Positions 36,271 through 44,377 of a stretch of 64,000 nucleotides of DNA are shown here, piece after piece. The number at the start of each line of letters is the position of its first letter. Position 1 is the first letter of the stretch. The DNA lies in NCBI RefSeq assembly GCF_900113375.1, contig NZ_FOPC01000003.1, forward strand, positions 248,001 through 312,000, in the 5' to 3' direction. The notes under the pieces are model-generated. The model was not told where the DNA came from and made no database searches. It saw only the letters and a list, made by a program, of their open reading frames with translations. Position numbers and translations under genes: made by a program. This DNA comes from Algoriphagus hitonicola (GTDB lineage Bacteria > Bacteroidota > Bacteroidia > Cytophagales > Cyclobacteriaceae).

Positions 36271-37047
36271 ATGAACCTAAAATTAACCAATCAGCGATTT
36301 ATAGTATGTGGCGCTAGCAGCGGTTTTGGGGAGGCAGTGGCGCGGCTACTTTTGGCAGAAGGTGCCCACGTAGTCTTAGTCGCAAGGAGAAAAGAGCTTC
36401 TTCAAGAAAAATTCGCTGATTTTGAACAACAGTCAGAAATTATCGCCGGTAGTTTTACTTCCCAGGAAACCCTAGACCGAATTTTTAATTCTGTCCAAAA
36501 TCAGGATTTTCACGGCATATTCTTGAATTCGGGTGGTCCTCCCACCGGAACTCCCCTACAAACCACCATGAACGATTGGGATGAGGCTTGGCAACAAGTG
36601 ATGCGTTGGAAAATCGACCTTTCACTAAGACTAGCTCCACTCCTAGTGAATAATGGCTATGGCAGGATTCTCTTTCTGGAAAGTCAATCGGTAAAACAAC
36701 CCCTTCCCGCTCTGACCTTAAGTAATGCCTTTCGTGCAGCTGTTGTCGGCTTTGCCAAAACTCTCGCGTTGGAAATTGCTGCCAAAGGTGTCACCGTGAA
36801 TGTTTTGGCACCTGGATCTCATGCTACTCCGGCGATCGAGCGGGTAATTAAAAATAAAAGTAGTCAGGAGAACATTTCCTATGAAGAAGCGAAAATGGCT
36901 ATGGAAAAGAACATCCCTGTTGGACGAATGGGAAAAGGTGAAGAATTGGCTTCCTTGGCCGTTTACCTACTTTCGGAACATAGCAGCTTCATCACCGGAC
37001 AGACCATCAGTCACGATGGAGGAAGTATCTCCGGGATTTTTGGGTAA
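36271..37047 (+). CDS. SDR family oxidoreductase lacking the canonical Tyr-Lys pair
   Basis: A 258-residue Rossmann protein with the cofactor motif CGASSGFGEAVARLL (residues 9-23) and the NSGG block. After the catalytic-serine strand (LFLESQS) the expected YxxxK is replaced by SNAFR in ALTLSNAFRAAVVGF, where Ser and Arg take the Tyr and Lys positions. The C-terminal part (LLSEHSSFITGQTISHDGG) is intact. This subgroup, often annotated as 3-oxoacyl-ACP reductase-like, may act by a different mechanism or not be a reductase. It converges with the CrtA homologue. Confidence 0.85.
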   Translation: MNLKLTNQRFIVCGASSGFGEAVARLLLAEGAHVVLVARRKELLQEKFADFEQQSEIIAGSFTSQETLDRIFNSVQNQDFHGIFLNSGGPPTGTPLQTTMNDWDEAWQQVMRWKIDLSLRLAPLLVNNGYGRILFLESQSVKQPLPALTLSNAFRAAVVGFAKTLALEIAAKGVTVNVLAPGSHATPAIERVIKNKSSQENISYEEAKMAMEKNIPVGRMGKGEELASLAVYLLSEHSSFITGQTISHDGGSISGIFG

Positions 37048-37070
37048 AATTAGCTTTTGGAATAACCTCA

Positions 37071-37796
37071 TCAATTTTCCAGAAATTGCCTAAGGGGATT
37101 TCCTCCTTCCCATGAACCCACCGTTTTGTAGGGGACAAAGTTGGCAAACAGCTCTTCACTGTACCAACCTAAGGTTCGGGTTTTTTGGATCACTTCACTG
37201 TGAAGCTTAGAGCGATAGGCATAATTGCGCATGGATTCTAAATCCTCCCAAAGACTAAAAGTAGCCTGCATCAGCCAGGGATATTCTCCGATTCCGATGG
37301 AGAAAATGGAACCATCCCTTTCGTCCAAATTCTTACTGACCGAGGGCACATAGCTCCAAAATTTTCTCAAAAATCGGAATTTAATCCGTGCCCGGGTAAT
37401 CACCGCAACAGGCCCAGACTCATAAGGGTGGTTAGGATGAAAAGGGTTAATTCCTGACCATTTTCCATGAGCTTTACTGGTATTCATATAAATGGTCCAA
37501 ATTTCCTTTGCCCGAGATTTAAATTCGAGAAAATGATCTGATTGCTCGAAGTAAGTGGCAGCCGCTTCCTCAGATTCCCAAACTCCCAATAAGGCATAAA
37601 CATTGACATTGAGCATCTTGGAAAAACCATTTTTCCCTCCACTTCCCATCAATTTAAAAAATTCAAGTCCCTCTACTTTTTTGAATTGCTTAATGGATTT
37701 TCCCATTTGCCTAAATATCCAAAAGGCATGTCTTCCCTCAAATCTAAAAAGCGTGAAGGTGATGATTTGTCTTTTATTTTTTTTTACTACTTCCAT
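37071..37796 (-). CDS. Spheroidene monooxygenase (CrtA)-like protein
   Basis: A 241-residue protein resembling CrtA: TFTLFRFEGRHAFWIFRQMG at the start, EFFKLMGSGGKNGFS, a paired ferredoxin-like barrel with HGKWSGINPFHP and the closing RTLGWYSEELFANFVPY. CrtA is a heme-containing oxygenase that puts oxo groups on acyclic carotenoids. In Bacteroidota such proteins are thought to act in carotenoid modification, but the substrate here is unknown. No other carotenoid genes (crtB, crtI, crtZ) are in the window. Confidence 0.82.
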   Translation of the reverse strand: MEVVKKNKRQIITFTLFRFEGRHAFWIFRQMGKSIKQFKKVEGLEFFKLMGSGGKNGFSKMLNVNVYALLGVWESEEAAATYFEQSDHFLEFKSRAKEIWTIYMNTSKAHGKWSGINPFHPNHPYESGPVAVITRARIKFRFLRKFWSYVPSVSKNLDERDGSIFSIGIGEYPWLMQATFSLWEDLESMRNYAYRSKLHSEVIQKTRTLGWYSEELFANFVPYKTVGSWEGGNPLRQFLEN

Positions 37797-38170
37797 TAAA
37801 AAGCAATTTATAAATCCACGAGCTTACCTGATTACTATGGATAACTGATGAATTTTATTAAAGTTCTAAGTACTCAAATTACATCAATCATGTCATAATG
37901 AATTGGCGATTTTGTCGATGGCTTAGGAGTGAGCTTTTGTCCCAAAATAGTATTTACGGATACTTACACTAGTTCACATGCATCTTTTTAAATTCAAAAA
38001 AAAGATCTTTAAATAATTAAAAAAGCTGAATATTTTGATTTTTAAATTTTTACCAAATATTATTTTTATTTTGAATATAAGCACTTATTTTTCAATTAAT
38101 TACATTCTACTTCATAAAGTGAATGTTTGATTATCATCCCAAATCAATAGCACCCATTAATCCCGTTTTT
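37797..38170. other. AT-rich divergent gap without recognisable gene
   Basis: A 374-base AT-rich region between the divergent CrtA-like and F420-reductase-like genes. It should carry two promoters. I see no full TAnnTTTG match on either strand in good position, no hairpin and no short gene with convincing support. Confidence 0.4.
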
Positions 38171-38788
38171 ATGAAATTAGGAATTCTAGGAGGGACTTCT
38201 TTAGCAAAAGCACTTGGAAAAAAATTTATCAATGCCGGTATTTCCGTAGCATTTGGAGTTCATCCCGATTTTGACGTAGAAGAAGTAGAATGGAAAATGC
38301 TCAATCGTCTCCATCATCGCATCTGTCCTTTTGAATCTGCGATCATCCAAGCCGATATAATTTTAATATGCAGTGAAAACGAACATTTGCAGGCTATCTG
38401 GCGTGCCTTTAAAAATACGGATACTGCAGACAAACTGATTATAGACTGCACCAATACCACCTACACCACTAAAATCAACCACTCTCCTACCAAAATACTC
38501 AAGCGAATAGCTCCTGAAGCTCATTTATTTAAGGCATTTAATAACCTTGGAATGGATTATCCGCTTTACGATCCGCTGGGTATTATCAAGGAAACCTACT
38601 TTTGTGGGGATGAGGTCCCCGAAAAAATCAGGGTGAAAAGATTAATTGAATTGATTGGTTTCAAAGCTATAGATGCCGGAAAATTTAATAATGCCACCCT
38701 TTTGGAGGCTTTTTATCACTTGGGAAAAGAGATCGCCGTTAACAAAAACGAAAACAATCAATTTCATTTTAAACTGATTTCCATTTAA
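38171..38788 (+). CDS. NAD(P)-binding protein of the F420-reductase/ProC-like family
   Basis: A 206-residue protein that starts at the ATG at 38171 (an earlier ATG at 38123 adds 16 residues without homology). The Rossmann motif is KLGILGGTSLAKALGKKFI, followed by VAFGVHPD, DIILICSENEHL and APEAHLFKAFNNLGMDYPL, the order seen in NADPH-dependent F420 reductases and related dehydrogenases. This lineage is not known to make coenzyme F420, so another acceptor is likely. GILGGTSL replaces the usual GGTGxxG. The function is not known. Confidence 0.7.
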   Translation: MKLGILGGTSLAKALGKKFINAGISVAFGVHPDFDVEEVEWKMLNRLHHRICPFESAIIQADIILICSENEHLQAIWRAFKNTDTADKLIIDCTNTTYTTKINHSPTKILKRIAPEAHLFKAFNNLGMDYPLYDPLGIIKETYFCGDEVPEKIRVKRLIELIGFKAIDAGKFNNATLLEAFYHLGKEIAVNKNENNQFHFKLISI

Positions 38789-38925
38789 CTAAAGGGGTTA
38801 ATCTGGAAATTATTTTTATCTGCTCGAAAATGCTGTACCGAGTAGCCTGTTTTTCCTTTAAATTTTATAGTTTCACAGTGAAATAAATAAATCTGTTTTG
38901 AAGGCAATTGCCCTGCTTTGACCGA

Positions 38926-39600
38926 ATGAAAAAATCCAAAAATAACATCTTAGTAATCGATATTGGTGGTTCGAATGTGAAAATTCTAGCCACAGGGCAG
39001 GATGAACGAATCAAAATCCCATCCGGTAGTGAATTTACGCCCGAGCAAATGGTCCCATTGGTCAAAGAAAGTGCAGCAGACTGGTCTTTTGATGTGATCA
39101 GCATGGGATTTCCCGGAGTAGTCAAGCACAATAAAATCAAAAGCGAACCCGTGAATATGGGATCGGGATGGTTGGACTTTGATTTCGAAAAAGCCTTTGG
39201 CTGTCCGGTAAAAATCCTCAACGATGCCGCCATGCAGGCATTGGGAAGCTACGAAGGAAAAAAGCTACTTTTTTTAGGATTGGGCACTGGTCTAGGGACT
39301 GCCATGGTAATGAATCAGACTATTTTTCCAATCGAAGGAGGACATCTTCCCTACAAGAAGTCTACTTTTGAATCCTACATCGGCAAATCGTATTTGTTTA
39401 ACAGCGGTCAAAAAAGATGGGAAAAGCATGTCAGTAAGGCGGTAGAAATCTTTCGAGACACGTTTCAGCCTGAGGACATTGTGTTGGGAGGAGGCAATTC
39501 CAAACTACTGACTGAAGTTCCCGAAGGCTGTCGCTTAGGAACCAATCAAAATGCCTTCAAAGGAGGATTTAGACTATGGGAAGAAGATTTTTGGGTTTAA
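38926..39600 (+). CDS. ROK family sugar kinase, polyphosphate-glucokinase-like
   Basis: A 224-residue kinase taken from the ATG at 38926. It has the phosphate-1 motif VIDIGGSNVKILATG, the catalytic-Asp block KILNDAAMQALG, the phosphate-2 block FLGLGTGLGTAMV and the GGHLPY sequence, but lacks the ROK zinc cysteine motif. This set resembles the polyphosphate/ATP glucokinase branch. Sugar phosphorylation is expected; the substrate and the phosphate donor are unproven. It converges on rmlA with a bidirectional terminator between. Confidence 0.8.
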   Translation: MKKSKNNILVIDIGGSNVKILATGQDERIKIPSGSEFTPEQMVPLVKESAADWSFDVISMGFPGVVKHNKIKSEPVNMGSGWLDFDFEKAFGCPVKILNDAAMQALGSYEGKKLLFLGLGTGLGTAMVMNQTIFPIEGGHLPYKKSTFESYIGKSYLFNSGQKRWEKHVSKAVEIFRDTFQPEDIVLGGGNSKLLTEVPEGCRLGTNQNAFKGGFRLWEEDFWV

Positions 39601-39610
39601 CTGACCTCAG

Positions 39611-39652
39611 AAAAAAGAGGTGCAGTTGATTTCAATTACACCTCTTTTTTTT
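39611..39652. terminator. Bidirectional hairpin between ROK kinase and rmlA
   Basis: Stem GAGGTG / CACCTC with inner pairs GTTGA / TCAAT, preceded by A residues and followed by eight T residues, between convergent genes. Confidence 0.8.
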
Positions 39653-39661
39653 GTTCAAGAA

Positions 39662-40522
39662 TCAGGAAATCAAGCGCCTGAGATAGACACCATAGCCGCT
39701 TTTCCCCAATTTATCAGCCGCTTTAAGCAGCTCCTCTTTCCCTATAAAGTTGCTTCGATAGGCAATCTCTTCGATACAGCCGATCTTCAAGCCCTGTCGC
39801 TCCTCGATTACCTCGACAAATTGCGCCGCCTGTAGCAGAGATTGGTGAGTTCCGGTATCCAACCAAGCTGTTCCTCGATTCAATATCGCCACTTGTAACT
39901 CGTCCATTTTCAGATATTCATTGTTGATATCCGTGATTTCTAACTCTCCCCGAGGACTGGGTTTAATCTTTTTGGCGATTTCCACAACCCGATTATCATA
40001 GAAATACAGCCCCGGAACTGCATAGTTGGACTTGGGGTTTTCCGGTTTCTCTTCGATGCTGATGGCTTTTTGGTTTTCGTCAAACTCCACCACTCCATAT
40101 CGCTCAGGATCATTGACATGATAGGCAAAAACCACTCCTCCCTGAGGATCGGTGTTTTCCAAAAGCGTTTTATGAAGCCCGGATCCATAGAAAATATTAT
40201 CCCCGAGAATCAAGGCAACTTTATCCTTGCCGATAAACTCCTCCCCGATGATAAATGCCTGAGCTAATCCATCAGGGGATGGCTGAACGGCATATTCAAA
40301 TCGACAGCCGAGTTGTGAACCATCGCCCAACAACTTCTGGAAAGCAGCCGAATCTTCCGGAGTCGTGATGATCAAAATCTCCCGGATCCCCGCCATCATC
40401 AAGACCGATAGTGGATAGTAAATCATCGGCTTGTCATAAACGGGCATCAATTGCTTGCTTACCGTGATGGTCAATGGATATAAACGGGTTCCGGAGCCTC
40501 CGGCCAAAATAATTCCTTTCAT
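39662..40522 (-). CDS. rmlA: Glucose-1-phosphate thymidylyltransferase
   Basis: Makes dTDP-glucose from glucose 1-phosphate and dTTP, the first step to dTDP-L-rhamnose and related sugars. The 286 residues include the nucleotide-binding start [43 protein letters not shown] and the substrate block [20 protein letters not shown]. The short form fits RmlA. The other rml genes are not adjacent, so it may supply a surface polysaccharide pathway encoded elsewhere. Confidence 0.95.
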   Translation of the reverse strand: MKGIILAGGSGTRLYPLTITVSKQLMPVYDKPMIYYPLSVLMMAGIREILIITTPEDSAAFQKLLGDGSQLGCRFEYAVQPSPDGLAQAFIIGEEFIGKDKVALILGDNIFYGSGLHKTLLENTDPQGGVVFAYHVNDPERYGVVEFDENQKAISIEEKPENPKSNYAVPGLYFYDNRVVEIAKKIKPSPRGELEITDINNEYLKMDELQVAILNRGTAWLDTGTHQSLLQAAQFVEVIEERQGLKIGCIEEIAYRSNFIGKEELLKAADKLGKSGYGVYLRRLIS

Positions 40523-40762
40523 AGGACTTGGGTTAATTCAGATTTCAGGTTAAATAATCGGCTAAAACTACAAATACCCTTTTGATTTTTGAAATTTACC
40601 TATCGTTTACGGCCAACCTTTTTCCCAACTGGAAAAAAAACAAATTTCTATTTTAATACTTGTCAATCTTTTCCCAAGCTTTTGCGCGCTGACATTCTAA
40701 GAGAATGAAATCAAAATCCTATTTTTACCAGTAGTATTGCATTCCGCTTTATCTCAATTATT

Positions 40763-42244
40763 ATGAAAAATCCAGCGCTGATTATCCTTCTTGTCCTGAT
40801 AAATTTTGCCTGTCAACAGGCCCCGGAAATAACCTTCGAGTCAGCTCAATCAGAGAAATATCGCCCGATCTACCATTTCACACCTCCCACAGGCTGGATG
40901 AACGATCCCAACGGAATGGTTTTCTATGAAAATACCTATCATTTATTTTATCAGCATTATCCGGATTCGACAGTCTGGGGACCGATGCATTGGGGACATG
41001 CGACTTCAGAAAATTTAATCGATTGGGAGCATCAGCCCATAGCCATTAGCCCAGATTCATTGGGGTATATTTTTTCGGGAAGTGCAGTTTTTGATGTGGA
41101 AAATAGCTCCGGATTGGGAACGAGCGAAAATCCCCCATTGGTCGCCATCTACACCTACCACGATATGGAAGGAGAGCAATCCGGCAAATCAGATTATCAA
41201 TCCCAAGCCATCGCCTATTCCTTGGACAAAGGAGCTACCTGGGAAAAATACGATCAAAACCCCGTGCTCCCCAATCAAGGAATCCGGGATTTCCGTGATC
41301 CCAAAGTAATGCCTTGGACATTTTCTGATGGGAAAAAAGGCTGGCTGATGACCTTAGCAGTATCGGATAGAATTCAATTTTACAGTTCAGAAAATCTCCT
41401 TGAATGGAAATTGGAAAGTGAGTTTGGGCAAAATCAAGGAGCTCATGGAGGGGTCTGGGAATGTCCTGATTTGATCCCGATGACTGCGCCGGACGGTTCG
41501 GAGAAATGGGTGCTTTTGGTCAGTATCAATCCCGGTGGACCCCAAAAAGGCTCTGCAACCCAATATTTCATCGGTGACTTTACCGATGGGAAATTCACTC
41601 CTGATGATCAATTGATCCGCTGGCTGGATTACGGGCCGGATAATTATGCTGGTGTGACTTGGGCAAATACACCCAATCGAAACTTGTTTATTGGCTGGAT
41701 GAGCAATTGGCTTTATGCCCAAGTGGTACCGACAGAAACTTGGCGGTCGGCGATGACGATTCCCCGAGAGCTCAGTTTATTTGAAGTTGACGGAACTCTG
41801 TTGGTCAAATCAGCACCCGCCGAAGAGACGCTACAACTTCGGGGATCCTCATTTGAATTGGATAAATTACAGTCAAACTTACCCTCCGAAGCGGTGGAAA
41901 TCACCGCAGAAATCGAAGATGAAGAGGCCTTTTCCATTTTGATCGAAAATGAGATTGGAGAAAAAGTCCTAATTACCCGAGACAATGGTCTAGTGAGTGT
42001 GGATCGAAGCCTTGCGGGCAATTCAGATTTTCATCCTGATTTTGCAGCTGTGCATTCGGCACCGATGAGTTGGGAAGCTAATTCACTTCGCCTCTTTTTG
42101 GATGCCAGTTCCTTGGAGCTTTTTATCAATGATGGAGAGATGGTCATCACTTCCACGCTCTTTCCAACCGAACCCTGGAAGAAGATCAGATTTTCTGAAA
42201 ACCTCTCAACGATTAAACTTCATAACCTCGCAGAAATAAATTAA
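40763..42244 (+). CDS. GH32 fructan hydrolase (levanase/inulinase type)
   Basis: A 493-residue secreted glycoside hydrolase with a hydrophobic N-terminal signal and a candidate lipid Cys at 17 (LINFAC; not a perfect lipobox). The GH32 catalytic set is visible: nucleophile D48 in WMNDPNG (45-51), transition-state stabiliser D179 in FRDPK (177-181) and acid/base E233 in WECPDL. A C-terminal beta-sandwich (about 350-490) completes the fold. Its likely substrate is fructan or sucrose. No SusC/SusD pair or fructokinase is adjacent, so this is not a full polysaccharide utilisation locus. Confidence 0.93.
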   Translation: MKNPALIILLVLINFACQQAPEITFESAQSEKYRPIYHFTPPTGWMNDPNGMVFYENTYHLFYQHYPDSTVWGPMHWGHATSENLIDWEHQPIAISPDSLGYIFSGSAVFDVENSSGLGTSENPPLVAIYTYHDMEGEQSGKSDYQSQAIAYSLDKGATWEKYDQNPVLPNQGIRDFRDPKVMPWTFSDGKKGWLMTLAVSDRIQFYSSENLLEWKLESEFGQNQGAHGGVWECPDLIPMTAPDGSEKWVLLVSINPGGPQKGSATQYFIGDFTDGKFTPDDQLIRWLDYGPDNYAGVTWANTPNRNLFIGWMSNWLYAQVVPTETWRSAMTIPRELSLFEVDGTLLVKSAPAEETLQLRGSSFELDKLQSNLPSEAVEITAEIEDEEAFSILIENEIGEKVLITRDNGLVSVDRSLAGNSDFHPDFAAVHSAPMSWEANSLRLFLDASSLELFINDGEMVITSTLFPTEPWKKIRFSENLSTIKLHNLAEIN

Positions 42245-42303
42245 ACCCTTTTGAATTTTACTCCGTACAAAGCATTAATTTTGATGAGTATTCCATCCAA
42301 AAG

Positions 42304-42651
42304 TTGAAAAAGCAACTCCTATTTTTAACCCTTTTCCTTTCCTTTGGGATGGGTTGGATTGCTTTTTTCTCACCAGCTCAATCAGAGTTTAATAAAGAAA
42401 AAAGCCAAGAAAGTTTCTTAACCGAATCTTCGGGATTTTATTTGGGCTATGGGCTTGTTTCTGAGCGAAACTCCGTCTCTGAGATCCCCACGTTTAAAGT
42501 AGACTGGACCCAAGATGGCAAAATAAATTCCACTTGGTCCACTGAGTTTGTCCGATATCATCGGTTGATCGGATCAGAATTTTGGACTGCTGGTTCGGCA
42601 CCACTTTTTGATGTAAAAATCCTTTTTCAGCAGTATTTCTATCCCTGGTAA
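42304..42651 (+). CDS. Small secreted hypothetical protein
   Basis: A 115-residue reading from a TTG start, with a good signal peptide (KKQLLFLTLFLSFGMGWIAFF) and a mature part rich in aromatic residues (GFYLGYGLVSERNS, SEFWTAGSAP). I do not recognise a family. It starts 59 bases after the GH32 gene and may share its transcript. The TTG start and lack of homology make it less certain than its neighbours, but the open frame and signal peptide support a real gene. Confidence 0.55.
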   Translation: MKKQLLFLTLFLSFGMGWIAFFSPAQSEFNKEKSQESFLTESSGFYLGYGLVSERNSVSEIPTFKVDWTQDGKINSTWSTEFVRYHRLIGSEFWTAGSAPLFDVKILFQQYFYPW

Positions 42652-42721
42652 ATAAGGCGAGATTTTCTTTTGCCCTTTGGGCCTATCAACGCTTTCTAAC
42701 ATTTACTAATTAACAAAAAAC

Positions 42722-43213
42722 ATGATTGACATTGATTTGGCGACCCTTTTGGTGTCAGCCTTCTTCCTTATGGCATTTATTGCCCCATTTGCGATTCAGA
42801 GAAATAAACAAAATCAACTGGTAAAAAAGCAAGATCTGAGCTTTTTGGAACTTGCCGAAAAAATGAACCTTAAATTAACCAAAACAGAAAAATGGAGAAA
42901 TCACTATCAAATCGGGATTGACCAAACTGAAAAAAAATTGATCTACAACCGATATGGTGATTTTCCAAGTCAGGAAGTAATCGACCTAAAAACGGTCAAA
43001 ACCTGCTCTATAGATCAAAAGGTCAGAAAAGTGAAAGTAGGTAAGGAAAATATCGTCGTAACGGACTTTCTTGCCCTGACCTTGCACTTCACCAATCCTG
43101 ATCAACCCAGCAAAAACCTGGAGTTTTACGATTCAGATCAATTTCCGGATATGGTAGGTGAAAAGGTTTTGATTCAAAACTGGAATCAAATCATTCTCCA
43201 GCAAATTCAATAA
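42722..43213 (+). CDS. Hypothetical protein with one N-terminal membrane helix
   Basis: A 163-residue protein with a single membrane segment near 8-27 (TLLVSAFFLMAFIAPFAI) and a hydrophilic cytoplasmic domain that looks mixed alpha/beta (LELAEKMNLKLTKTEKWRNH; FLALTLHFTNP). The pattern could be PH-like, but I do not recognise it. It is followed by a strong terminator, so it ends its transcript. No function proposed. Confidence 0.6.
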   Translation: MIDIDLATLLVSAFFLMAFIAPFAIQRNKQNQLVKKQDLSFLELAEKMNLKLTKTEKWRNHYQIGIDQTEKKLIYNRYGDFPSQEVIDLKTVKTCSIDQKVRKVKVGKENIVVTDFLALTLHFTNPDQPSKNLEFYDSDQFPDMVGEKVLIQNWNQIILQQIQ

Positions 43214-43218
43214 GTATA

Positions 43219-43270
43219 AAAAGCTGTACTGGGATTTCGCCTTTGAGGGAAACCAGTGCAGCTTTTTTTT
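43219..43270 (+). terminator. Intrinsic terminator after the hypothetical membrane protein
   Basis: AAGCTG-T-ACTGG pairs with CCAGT-G-CAGCTT across a 17-base loop, followed by eight T residues. Confidence 0.8.
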
Positions 43271-43326
43271 AATTCATGGGAAGAAAGTAGCGTTTAGATA
43301 GAGGATAATTCGTCTTACTTTTGAAA

Positions 43327-43334
43327 TATTTTTG
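43327..43334 (+). promoter_or_regulatory. Candidate -7 element for the iron-sulfur fusion gene
   Basis: TATTTTTG matches TAnnTTTG 27 bases before the start codon. A second match, TACTTTTG, lies at 43316-43323 a few bases upstream, giving two tandem candidates. Confidence 0.45.
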
Positions 43335-43361
43335 GTAATATACATCAGTAAAAATTTTTGA

Positions 43362-43799
43362 ATGATGGAAAAAGGTAAAATCAAAAAAGAATACTCCAAT
43401 GGAGAAGTTGTGGTCACTTGGGAGCCTCATAAGTGTATCCATTCGGAAAATTGTTTCAAGGGTCTTCCTGCGGTTTTCAATCCAAATCAAAAGCCTTGGA
43501 TCAAGGTGGAAGCTTCAAATACAGATGAAATCGTAGAACAGATCAAAAAATGCCCATCCGGAGCCTTGGGATATTACTTCGAAAATGAAATTGAGAACGA
43601 GGATAAGGACGAAAAATCAGAATTACTAGTAGAAGTCATTTCAAGTGGGCCACTGATGGTGTATGGAAAAATACAAGTCAAAATGGCCGACGGAAGCACT
43701 AAGCCCCAATATAAGGTTACTGCCTTTTGTCGCTGTGGAAGTAGTGAAAACAAACCGTTCTGTGACGGCACCCACAAAAAAATTGCATTCAAAGGATAA
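43362..43799 (+). CDS. YjdI-type 4Fe-4S domain fused to a CDGSH iron-sulfur domain
   Basis: A 145-residue protein with two iron-sulfur modules. The N-terminal half (about 8-72) is the YjdI/Fer4_19 type: EYSNGEVVVTWEPHKCIHSENC and KCPSGAL supply the cysteines, as in mono-cluster ferredoxin-like proteins. The C-terminal half (about 90-144) is CDGSH: FCRCGSSENKPFCDGTHKK, the 3Cys-1His 2Fe-2S motif. An acidic linker (NEIENEDKDEKSE) joins them. Likely an electron or cluster carrier. It lies before the KefF/KefC pair with a 14-base gap, which points to a common transcript. Confidence 0.88.
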   Translation: MMEKGKIKKEYSNGEVVVTWEPHKCIHSENCFKGLPAVFNPNQKPWIKVEASNTDEIVEQIKKCPSGALGYYFENEIENEDKDEKSELLVEVISSGPLMVYGKIQVKMADGSTKPQYKVTAFCRCGSSENKPFCDGTHKKIAFKG

Positions 43800-43813
43800 A
43801 TAAGATTAAGCGC

Positions 43814-44377
43814 ATGCGGAAGGTATTGATCCTATTTGCCCATCCAAAATTTGAGCATTCGGATGTTCATTCCAAATTATTAGCGGCCGTTTCCGGACTT
43901 GAAAATGTCGTCGTGAGAGATCTCTATGAGCTTTATCCGGATTTTCAGGTTCAGGTACAGCCTGAGCAGGAAGCCCTTTTTGATTCGGATGTGATCATTT
44001 GGCAGCATCCGATTTATTGGTATTCCTGTCCCCCTTTGATGAAGCAGTGGATAGATTTGGTGCTGGAGTATGGTTGGGCCTATGGAAAAAACGGCATTTA
44101 CCTCAAAAACAAATACATTTTCAATGCAGTAAGCTCAGGAGGATCAGCCGATGTGTATTCGTCCGAAGGTCGAAACCGCTTTAGTTTGGAGACCTTTATG
44201 CGGTCATTTGAGCAAACTGCCTACCTCTGCAACATGCGATATTTGCCAGTATTTCACGTGGCAGGGACCCACAAGATCGACGCTATTCAACTCGGCCGAA
44301 AAGCAAAAGAATATCGGGATTTGATTCTGAAACTCCGGGACGAAGAAATTACGCTACCCTATATACAGAAGCCATGA
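43814..44377 (+). CDS. KefF-like NAD(P)H-dependent flavodoxin-fold oxidoreductase
   Basis: A 187-residue quinone-reductase-type protein: VLILFAHPKFEHSDVHSKL at the start, then IIWQHPIYWYSCPPLMKQWIDLVLEYGWAYG and FNAVSSGGSADVY. KefF is the ancillary subunit that activates KefC potassium efflux. Here it precedes the KefC homologue with a four-base overlap, supporting that pairing. FMN binding is expected. Its start is the ATG at 43814. Confidence 0.9.
   Translation: MRKVLILFAHPKFEHSDVHSKLLAAVSGLENVVVRDLYELYPDFQVQVQPEQEALFDSDVIIWQHPIYWYSCPPLMKQWIDLVLEYGWAYGKNGIYLKNKYIFNAVSSGGSADVYSSEGRNRFSLETFMRSFEQTAYLCNMRYLPVFHVAGTHKIDAIQLGRKAKEYRDLILKLRDEEITLPYIQKP

Noticed and set aside
39662..40522. Part of a rhamnose or O-antigen cluster
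   Set aside because: rmlA stands alone; rmlB, rmlC and rmlD are not next to it, so a cluster is not supported here.
40763..42244. Complete fructan polysaccharide utilisation locus
   Set aside because: No SusC/SusD, sensor or fructokinase neighbours. Only a single GH32 enzyme is present.
43362..43799. Classical ferredoxin
   Set aside because: The second half clearly follows the CDGSH motif and the first half has the YjdI pattern with too few cysteines for two 4Fe-4S clusters.
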